From CAZBGL01 sp964491375 (GTDB lineage: Bacteria; Desulfobacterota; Deferrisomatia; Deferrisomatales; Deferrisomataceae), in NCBI GenBank assembly GCA_964491375.1, contig CAZBGL010000017.1:1-6093 (forward strand): DNA of 6,093 nt, in the 5' to 3' direction. Both the position numbers and the translations under genes were made by a program. The notes beneath the pieces are model-generated. The model had not been told where the DNA came from. It worked only from the letters and a program-made list of their open reading frames with translations, and made no database searches. This document shows, in pieces, positions 1 to 6,093 of this stretch. Numbering within the stretch: the stretch's first letter is position 1; the number at the start of each line of letters is the position of its first letter.

Positions 1-2669
<2,669 letters not shown>

Positions 2670-2681
2670 AGGGAAATGGGG

Positions 2682-2719
2682 ATCCGCTGAACGGAAAACC
2701 GTTACCCACTTCAGCGGAT
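2682..2719. repeat. Nested inverted repeat between surface protein and PEP-CTERM genes
   Basis: The arms ATCCGCTGAA (2682-2691) and TTCAGCGGAT (2710-2719) are perfectly complementary over 10 bases. Inside them AACGG (2690-2694) and CCGTT (2699-2703) form a second 5-base dyad around AAAA. The element starts 13 bases after the surface-protein stop codon. No T-run follows, so it is not a canonical intrinsic terminator. Its centre lies about 61 bases upstream of the transcription start predicted from the sigma-54-like promoter at 2736-2751, so it could be an activator site. It could also be a 3'-end-stabilising hairpin. The structure is plain in the sequence; its role is unsettled. Confidence 0.6.
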
Positions 2720-2735
2720 GACAAGCAGAATATCA

Positions 2736-2751
2736 AGGAATACATATTGCA
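2736..2751 (+). promoter_or_regulatory. Candidate sigma-54 (RpoN) promoter for the PEP-CTERM gene
   Basis: The sequence AGGAATACATATTGCA has the obligatory GG (2737-2738), ten-base spacing and GC (2749-2750), with a good -12 box (TTGCA). The -24 box (AGGAAT) is weaker than consensus TGGCAC. The surrounding bases (about 2718-2765) are clearly AT-richer than the rest of the window. The predicted start near 2762 gives a leader of about 36 bases with a good Shine-Dalgarno. I saw no convincing sigma-70 pair here. The call is moderate because GG-N10-GC occurs by chance in GC-rich DNA. Confidence 0.42.
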
Positions 2752-2784
2752 TAGTTTCTGTTGTGGTGCCAGGACGGCAGATTG

Positions 2785-2790
2785 AGGAGG
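2785..2790 (+). promoter_or_regulatory. Ribosome binding site of the PEP-CTERM gene
   Basis: A full AGGAGG lies 7 bases before the ATG at 2798. A second ATG follows immediately at 2801. The spacing and the signal peptide support 2798, with 2801 as an alternative that removes only one methionine. Confidence 0.8.
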
Positions 2791-2797
2791 AAGGAAA

Positions 2798-3370
2798 ATG
2801 ATGAGGAAGGCGTTGTGGATGGTGTTGGGGGTGGGAGTGGTCGTTAGCGGTTTCTCGGGCCCGGCTCGGGCCCTGACGATCCACACAGTGTATACGCCGC
2901 TGGGGGGGAACGCGTGGAGGGCTGATTTCCAACTCACGCTTGGTCCTGGCGAGACGTTCGCCACGGACCAGGGGTTTACCGTGTACTTCGAATACGACCT
3001 GTTCGACAACCTGCGCAACGGTAGGGCAGACGGAGACACGAATCCAGATATTGGAGTGTGGGACTCTAGTGCCTCATGGGACCTTTGGGCAGCCGACCCC
3101 CGGCCTGCCCTTGGAGTCCCCGGTCTGTACGACGCCTTGGCCCTCGTGGACGGCGCGCCAACGGACGGCCCGTTCACCGTGGAGTTCGATTGGCTGGGAA
3201 GCGGACATCCTGGAAGTCTCCTGTGGGAGAAGTACGATCTGAGTCTGACCAACCCGGTGGTGGCGACAGGGGAAACCACTGTGAGTATCGTCCCAGAGCC
3301 CGGAACCATGCTCCTGTTGGGCAGCGGGCTGGTGGGCCTGGCCGGGTGGAGGCGCCGGCGGGCCCGGTAG
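2798..3370 (+). CDS. PEP-CTERM sorting domain-containing exported protein
   Basis: This 190-residue protein has a signal peptide: basic MMRK, a hydrophobic core at about 5-19, and a likely cleavage after ARA at residue 25. Its C-terminus is the tripartite exosortase signal: VPEPGT (165-170), a short hydrophobic segment (about 171-183) and a basic RRRRAR end (185-190). In this family the protein is exported by Sec, then cleaved near the PEP motif by an exosortase and released or attached at the surface, usually in organisms making exopolysaccharide. The mature body (26-164) is rich in aromatic and acidic residues and looks like an all-beta domain, but I do not recognise a specific family. The gene is preceded by a strong Shine-Dalgarno and a candidate sigma-54 promoter and followed by an intrinsic terminator, so it is probably a single-gene transcript. 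No exosortase is encoded in the window. Confidence 0.93.
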   Translation: MMRKALWMVLGVGVVVSGFSGPARALTIHTVYTPLGGNAWRADFQLTLGPGETFATDQGFTVYFEYDLFDNLRNGRADGDTNPDIGVWDSSASWDLWAADPRPALGVPGLYDALALVDGAPTDGPFTVEFDWLGSGHPGSLLWEKYDLSLTNPVVATGETTVSIVPEPGTMLLLGSGLVGLAGWRRRRAR

Positions 3371-3408
3371 CCGCGGCCAGGGTAGGGAACGATCCGGCAC
3401 GCTCCACC

Positions 3409-3447
3409 AGGCCCCCCGCGAATGCGCGGTGGGGCCTTCTTGCTTTT
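3409..3447 (+). terminator. Intrinsic terminator after the PEP-CTERM gene
   Basis: GGCCCC-C-CGCG (3410-3420) pairs with CGCG-GT-GGGGCC (3425-3436) around an AATG loop, with a small internal mismatch or bulge. An extra A-T pair (3409/3437) leads into the T-rich TTCTTGCTTTT at 3437-3447. It begins 38 bases after the stop codon. The T-tract is interrupted by C and G, so efficiency may be moderate. Confidence 0.75.
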
Positions 3448-3818
3448 CCCAGCGTTCCGCACGCGGACGTGGGCCCCGTCGATCGGACCCGACCGGTACA
3501 CTGGCCGCGGTGGTGGACCGGTGACTCGTGGGTCCGGCGGCCTGGGCGTTCACCGATGCCCAGCACCGCGGGGACCACGACGTCCATCTTCCGGTTCTGT
3601 GGGGCACCCTGAGCGTGGGCCACACACCGCGGAACCGGGGACTGCCCTTCCGGGGACAGCGGGCGCCTTGTCGTCTCTCGCCACGGCGCAACGGGTGATC
3701 CGGATTTCACGTGGTGTGCGTCGCGCGAGGCCCCGAAGTCGCGGCTGGAAAGCCGTTCCCACAACAACCTTCTCGCGTTCCAGCCTTCCGGCCCTCGAAA
3801 GGAAGCGGGTGGTGCGCG
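3448..3818. other. Intergenic region between convergent genes, no supported gene
   Basis: No reading frame here has a ribosome binding site, recognisable motif or plausible start; the open frames are GC-driven shadows. Visible structure includes a two-part dyad, with GGCCGC (3503-3508) pairing GCGGCC (3537-3542) outside GGACC (3515-3519) pairing GGTCC (3531-3535). There is also a direct repeat CCGGGGAC at 3635-3642 and 3650-3657, and the REP-like element at 3738-3762. GGCTGGAA (3743-3750) is also complementary to TTCCAGCC (3778-3785), 27 bases apart. No T-rich terminator for the minus-strand LRR gene is apparent, so its transcript may end by a factor-dependent mechanism or at these hairpins. 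Confidence 0.5.
3738..3762 (-). repeat. REP-like extragenic palindrome
   Basis: On the minus strand this reads GTGG, then GAACGGCTTTCCAGCCGCGAC: a GTGG/GTAG-type head followed by a CGGCT/AGCCG hairpin and a GCGAC tail. This matches the general plan of REP sequences mobilised by REP-associated tyrosine transposases (RAYTs), in which a conserved GTAG or GTGG tetranucleotide precedes the palindrome. It lies about 57 bases beyond the stop codon of the LRR gene, in the usual extragenic position. Copy number cannot be seen in this window, so the call rests on resemblance. Confidence 0.5.
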
Positions 3819-5489
3819 TCATGGACAGGAGGCGGGGAGCTGCCGGGCGTCCGTCTCCAGGTGAGGCACGTCGGCCACGGGCGAGAGGTCCAGGACCGGA
3901 TTCCCCCGCACGTCCAGGTTCTGCAGCGCATCGAGGGAGCCGAGGGGCGAAAGGTCGGCCACGGCGTTGTCCCGAAGCCCCAGCGTATGCAGGGCGGAGA
4001 GCCCGGCCAGGGGGCTTACGTCCAGCACCGCGTTCCCGTCCAGTTGGAGCACCTCGACCTCCGAAAGCCTCGACAGGGGCGAGAGGTCCTGCACCGCGTT
4101 GTCCCTGAGGTCGAGCCATACGAGCCCCGTGAGCCCCGACAGGGGGCCGAGGTCCCGGATGGCGTTGCCCGCCAGGTGCGCCTGCACCAGGTCGGACAGG
4201 GTCTGGATCCCCTCCAGCGACCGGATCCCCCGGCCGGTGCAGTCCAGGGCCTGGATCGGGTCCTGGCGGGTTCGGTGCTCTTCGACACAAGAGGCGAGGT
4301 TGGGATCGGCAAAGTCTCCGGAGTCCGCCTCCGGCGTCGGTGGATCCTGATCGTCTGTGCCAACGACCTCTGCCACTCCGGCCACGGCGGAAAAGTCGCT
4401 CACCGTGTTTCCCGAAACGACGAGCCGTTCTAACGCGCTCAGACCGGCGAGGGGTGTCAGCTCGGTGATCGCGTTGTCTGTCAGGTCCAGTTCCTCCAGC
4501 AGGTCCAAGCCGGAGAGAGGGGTCAGGTGCTCTACCCCGTTGTTGGCCAGATTGAGCACGGCAAGGCGTTGAAGGCCGGCAAGCGGCCCGAGGTCCGACA
4601 CCCCGTTTCCCGAGAGGTCCAGCACCACCAAGCCCGTCAGGTACTGCAACGGCCCGAGGTCCTGGACCGCGTTGTCCGCCATGTAAAGGTACGAGAGATT
4701 CGTCAACCCGGCCAGGGCCGAAACATCGGTCACGCCGTTTCGGGAAAGGTCCAGGAGCGTCAAGTTGTCCAGTCCAGCCAGGGCTGAAATATCTCGGAGC
4801 CCGTTACGCTGCAAAATGAGATATTCAAGCGCTTGGAGGTCAGCCAGCGGCCCGATGTCCGTGACGCCGTTGTCACCCACATCCAGCCATGCGAGGCGGG
4901 TCAGAGCGGCCAGCGGTCCGAGGTCGGAGACGCGGTTCCCCGAAAGGTCCAGGGTGCTGAGCACTTGAAGCGTCTCGATTCCCCCTAGGCTTTCGATTCC
5001 ACGGTTTTCGCACCTCAGCGTGTCGAGACCGGCCAGGGCAGCCGGGCTCAGGGCCCCTGTGTGCTCCACCACGCAGGCCTCGAGCCTCGCGTCGTCGAAA
5101 ACGGTCCCAGTGCAGGCTTGCGTGGAGTCCCCCTCGTGGCCCCCGGGGGATGGAACGGACGTGTCCTGGTCCGCGGGGTCGGCGGCGAGCGTATCGGACG
5201 GGCCGGGGGCTGGTTCCTCGGAAGCCCCCGGCGTTTCGGGTTGTCCCGGCTCCGAGCCGGCCTGGACAGGGGATCCAGAGGGAGAGGCGCCTTCTTGAAC
5301 CTCGCCGGTCCCATTGTTCCCGGGCTGGGACGCGGGTTGCCCCTCCGATGTTGCGGTGCCTCCGGGAGTCGGCCCCAGGGTTTGACCCGCCGGCTCCCCG
5401 GCGCCGGCCGAACCCCCTCCGCCGCTTCCCCCTCCGCATCCCGCGATCAAGAGCGACCAGCCCAGGAGAAATATGAACACGTTGCGCAC
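3819..5489 (-). CDS. Leucine-rich repeat lipoprotein with two internalin-like LRR blocks
   Basis: The chosen start is the GTG at 5489-5487, giving 556 residues; the stop is TGA at 3821-3819. It follows a GGAG by 8 bases and opens MRNVFIFLLGWSLLIAGC, a lipoprotein signal with lipobox IAGC and lipidated Cys18. The frame stays open upstream to the window edge, but that part lacks domain features and contains the promoter. After Cys18 comes a Gly-rich then Pro/Ser/Glu-rich linker (19-125). Next is a cap with Cys139 and Cys160, nine full 22-residue LRRs (164-361) plus a partial one, an acidic linker (378-392), a second cap with Cys401 and Cys417, and five LRRs (421-530) plus a degenerate one ending SCP. 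The repeat pattern V.DL.PLAGL..L..LDL..N is of the internalin/SD22 type, a protein-binding curved solenoid. It is probably membrane-anchored in the envelope; the ligand is unknown. The gene converges on the PEP-CTERM gene. Confidence 0.88.
   Translation of the reverse strand: MRNVFIFLLGWSLLIAGCGGGSGGGGSAGAGEPAGQTLGPTPGGTATSEGQPASQPGNNGTGEVQEGASPSGSPVQAGSEPGQPETPGASEEPAPGPSDTLAADPADQDTSVPSPGGHEGDSTQACTGTVFDDARLEACVVEHTGALSPAALAGLDTLRCENRGIESLGGIETLQVLSTLDLSGNRVSDLGPLAALTRLAWLDVGDNGVTDIGPLADLQALEYLILQRNGLRDISALAGLDNLTLLDLSRNGVTDVSALAGLTNLSYLYMADNAVQDLGPLQYLTGLVVLDLSGNGVSDLGPLAGLQRLAVLNLANNGVEHLTPLSGLDLLEELDLTDNAITELTPLAGLSALERLVVSGNTVSDFSAVAGVAEVVGTDDQDPPTPEADSGDFADPNLASCVEEHRTRQDPIQALDCTGRGIRSLEGIQTLSDLVQAHLAGNAIRDLGPLSGLTGLVWLDLRDNAVQDLSPLSRLSEVEVLQLDGNAVLDVSPLAGLSALHTLGLRDNAVADLSPLGSLDALQNLDVRGNPVLDLSPVADVPHLETDARQLPASCP
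3846..4229 (-). repeat. LRR block 2 (five full repeats plus a degenerate one)
   Basis: These are residues 421-548. The units have the same 22-residue pattern as block 1 and are preceded by a second copy of the cap motif (F.DPNL..CVEEH, then LDC..RGI.SLEGIQTL). The last unit keeps VLDLSPVADVPHL but loses the asparagine, and acts as a C-terminal cap together with Cys555. The cap-plus-LRR arrangement repeats that of block 1, so the gene arose by internal duplication of a whole cap-LRR module. Confidence 0.86.
4371..5000 (-). repeat. LRR block 1 (66-bp units, nine full repeats plus a partial)
   Basis: These are residues 164-373 of the lipoprotein. Nine consecutive 22-residue units, each ending in N (such as LDLSGN, LDVGDN, LILQRN), are followed by a partial TVSDFSAVAG. 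Spacing is strictly 22 residues, typical of internalin-like repeats. Units share DNA motifs such as GGCCCGAGGTC read on the plus strand, which suggests expansion by duplication. Confidence 0.88.
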
Positions 5490-5497
5490 CGGTGTTT

Positions 5498-5501
5498 CTC
5501 C
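5498..5501 (-). promoter_or_regulatory. Ribosome binding site that decides the LRR lipoprotein start
   Basis: On the minus strand GGAG stands 8 bases before the GTG at 5489. It places translation directly at the lipoprotein signal peptide and argues against the much longer open frame upstream. Confidence 0.7.
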
Positions 5502-5526
5502 GAGTTCCGAAACTGGGCAATGTGCG

Positions 5527-5543
5527 GCCCCTTCGGAAGGGGC
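5527..5543 (-). promoter_or_regulatory. Perfect hairpin in the predicted 5' leader of the LRR gene
   Basis: GCCCCTTC and GAAGGGGC form an 8-base perfect dyad around a single base. In the transcript predicted from the sigma-54 promoter it lies about 22-38 bases from the 5' end and 26 bases before the Shine-Dalgarno. It may stabilise the leader or affect translation; alternatively it is a protein-binding dyad in the DNA. No T-run follows it on the minus strand, so it is not a terminator. Confidence 0.5.
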
Positions 5544-5575
5544 ATCCCAAGACAAGAACGCGTCAAAAGTTGTTA

Positions 5576-5591
5576 TGCCATTTCCGTGCCA
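5576..5591 (-). promoter_or_regulatory. Near-consensus sigma-54 (RpoN) promoter for the LRR lipoprotein gene
   Basis: Read on the minus strand the site is TGGCACGGAAATGGCA. It matches the RpoN consensus TGGCACG-N4-TTGCA at every defined position except one (T to G in the -12 box). GG (5590-5589) and GC (5578-5577) are separated by exactly ten bases. The predicted start near 5565 leaves a leader of about 76 bases to the GTG at 5489. Sigma-54 promoters need an ATP-hydrolysing enhancer-binding protein, so expression is probably switched by a specific signal. The dyad at 5629-5650 is a plausible binding site for such an activator. Confidence 0.72.
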
Positions 5592-5614
5592 CACAAAAGA
5601 CGGCGGCCGCTCCC

Positions 5615-5643
5615 TTGACGGTCGTGTGCGGTTCGGGTAGAAG
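5615..5643 (+). promoter_or_regulatory. Candidate sigma-70-type promoter divergent from the LRR gene
   Basis: TTGACG (5615-5620, five of six matches to TTGACA) and TAGAAG (5638-5643, four of six to TATAAT) are separated by the optimal 17 bases. No protein gene follows on the plus strand, but a strong terminator does at 5742-5785. The -10 box lies in the spacer of the dyad at 5629-5650, so a protein bound there would compete with RNA polymerase. Confidence 0.42.
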
Positions 5644-5650
5644 CGAACCG
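5629..5650. promoter_or_regulatory. Inverted repeat, possible regulator-binding site between divergent promoters
   Basis: CGGTTCG (5629-5635) and CGAACCG (5644-5650) are perfect 7-base arms around an 8-base spacer. The centre is about 75 bases upstream of the predicted sigma-54 start of the LRR gene, compatible with an enhancer-binding protein site. It also encloses the candidate -10 box of the divergent promoter. The 22-base length suits a dimeric helix-turn-helix protein. A hairpin in RNA is the alternative. Confidence 0.5.
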
Positions 5651-5785
5651 TCCGAGGAACGACGGCGAGGAGGGGGCCGTGGGCACGGGGTGGGGTTTCT
5701 TCCGGGCCAGGGGCGTTCGGATCGCAAGAGAGTGCGCACGAGGCCGCCGAGCCGGATCGCGGGATCCGGCCGGCGGCCTTTTTTT
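5650..5785 (+). ncRNA. Candidate small non-coding RNA, about 136 bases
   Basis: This is the stretch between the predicted start of the sigma-70-like promoter and the end of a strong intrinsic terminator. I found no start codon with a ribosome binding site that opens a credible protein here. Possible stems include CCGTC/GACGG at its 5' end (about 5648-5665) and CCGTG/CACGG near 5680. It does not resemble 4.5S RNA, tmRNA, a GEMM c-di-GMP riboswitch or other classes I can recognise by eye. It could instead be a terminated leader of a gene outside the window. Confidence 0.35.
5742..5785 (+). terminator. Strong intrinsic terminator without an upstream protein gene
   Basis: GGCCGCCG (5742-5749), a bulged A, and GCCGGATC (5751-5758) pair with GATCCGGC-CGGCGGCC (5763-5778) around the loop GCGG. 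This gives a 16-pair stem with one bulge, followed directly by seven T residues (5779-5785). It is the best terminator in the window. It works for transcripts on the plus strand, yet the nearest plus-strand protein gene ends at 3370, so it implies a separate transcription unit. Confidence 0.88.
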
Positions 5786-6093
5786 GTTCGTGCCCGTCTC
5801 CGCCGGGCCGGAGGGGAAGGTCGGCTTGATCCGTGTGGGGGCGGGAGGGCCCCTTGCGAGGCGCGGGCGCGGCTCCTACGGGCGCCGCGGCCCTGGCGTG
5901 TGCGGGCGGCGGGTTGCCGCGGCGAGGTCGCATACGGGGTGTTCGCGCCCGCCCGAGCCGGGGGTCCTCCCGGACCTTGGGGATACCGCCCGGGGCCCGT
6001 GTGCGCTTGGGGTCACGGCCTCGGCGGTGGTGCTCGGAGGCCGGTGTGCCGCTCCCGTGCGCGTGGGTGGGCCCGGGAGGCGACCGCCGCCTG
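5786..6093. other. GC-rich intergenic sequence, no supported gene
   Basis: I see no credible coding region in these 308 bases. The minus frame of the LRR gene stays open to the window edge, but the translation is Arg/Pro/Gly-rich low-complexity sequence typical of random GC-rich DNA. Small dyads are present, such as GGCCTC (6017-6022) with GAGGCC (6037-6042). A REP-like motif lies at 5856-5879. A gene outside the right edge may begin or end nearby. Confidence 0.45.
5856..5879 (-). repeat. Possible second REP-like motif, weak
   Basis: On the minus strand this begins GTAGGAGCC and continues into alternating GC-rich sequence ending CGCGCCTCGC. The GTAGGAGC head resembles that of REP elements near RAYT genes, and the head is related to GTGGGAAC at 3738-3762. 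The palindromic stem is poor, however, so this may be chance. Confidence 0.25.

Noticed and set aside
2764..2779. Another GG-N10-GC match (TGGTGCCAGGACGGCA) before the PEP-CTERM gene
   Set aside because: The transcription start would fall inside the Shine-Dalgarno, leaving no usable leader, and the -12 box lacks the TT preferred before GC.
3743..3785. GGCTGGAA/TTCCAGCC inverted repeat as terminator of the LRR gene
   Set aside because: The arms are 27 bases apart and no T-run follows on the minus strand; the tighter REP-like hairpin explains one arm better.
3422..4433. Long plus-strand open frames at 3422-4108 and 3711-4433
   Set aside because: They are antisense to the LRR repeats or begin within the terminator hairpin, have no ribosome binding site, and their composition is Arg/Pro/Gly-rich as expected for shadows in high-GC DNA.
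3822..5000. 66-base periodic repeats as a possible CRISPR or minisatellite array
   Set aside because: The period equals 22 codons in one continuous frame with a clear LRR consensus, so it is protein-level repetition, not a non-coding array.
5650..5785. Known structured RNA such as a GEMM c-di-GMP riboswitch or 4.5S RNA
   Set aside because: The diagnostic conserved segments of those classes were looked for by eye and not found.
5490..5933. N-terminal extension of the LRR gene to an ATG at 5933, or further, since the frame is open to the window edge
   Set aside because: The extension is low-complexity GC-driven sequence. The GTG at 5489 has a Shine-Dalgarno and opens a perfect lipoprotein signal peptide, and the sigma-54 promoter lies inside the supposed extension.

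Overview
The window is high-GC DNA from a Gram-negative (diderm) bacterium. Three things indicate this: a protein with a classic PEP-CTERM (exosortase) sorting tail, a lipobox protein with internalin-like leucine-rich repeats, and promoter sequences of the sigma-54 (RpoN) GG-N10-GC type. The combination is common in high-GC deltaproteobacterial lineages (Desulfuromonadota and relatives) and some Gammaproteobacteria. The sequence alone does not fix the taxon.

Layout. (1) Bases 1-2669, plus strand: the 3' part of a large modular surface protein. It has cadherin-like and Ig-like modules, four FN3-like repeats, calcium-binding thrombospondin type 3 repeats and an unassigned C-terminal domain; its beginning lies left of the window. 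(2) Bases 2670-2797: an AT-richer intergenic stretch with a nested inverted repeat, a candidate sigma-54 promoter and a strong ribosome binding site. (3) Bases 2798-3370, plus strand: a 190-residue PEP-CTERM protein, followed at 3409-3447 by an intrinsic terminator. (4) Bases 3448-3818: no convincing gene, but a REP-like palindrome and other dyads. (5) Bases 3819-5489, minus strand: a 556-residue LRR lipoprotein built from two cap-plus-LRR blocks. Its best start is an internal GTG at 5489 with a Shine-Dalgarno, and a near-consensus sigma-54 promoter lies at 5576-5591. (6) Bases 5615-5785, plus strand: a sigma-70-like promoter followed about 100 bases later by a very strong terminator, with no protein gene between them, which is a candidate small RNA. 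(7) Bases 5786-6093: GC-rich sequence with no supported gene and a second, weaker REP-like motif.

How it fits together. All three protein genes encode exported, cell-surface or envelope proteins. The PEP-CTERM gene and the LRR lipoprotein gene each have a GG-N10-GC promoter with an inverted repeat roughly 60-75 bases upstream of the predicted transcription start. This would fit shared control by RpoN and an enhancer-binding activator. PEP-CTERM/exopolysaccharide loci are known to be associated with the PrsK/PrsR two-component system and RpoN, so a surface or biofilm regulon is a reasonable inference, but no regulator or exosortase is encoded in this window. The most unusual items are the two sigma-54 promoters and the orphan promoter-terminator unit whose -10 box sits inside a dyad.
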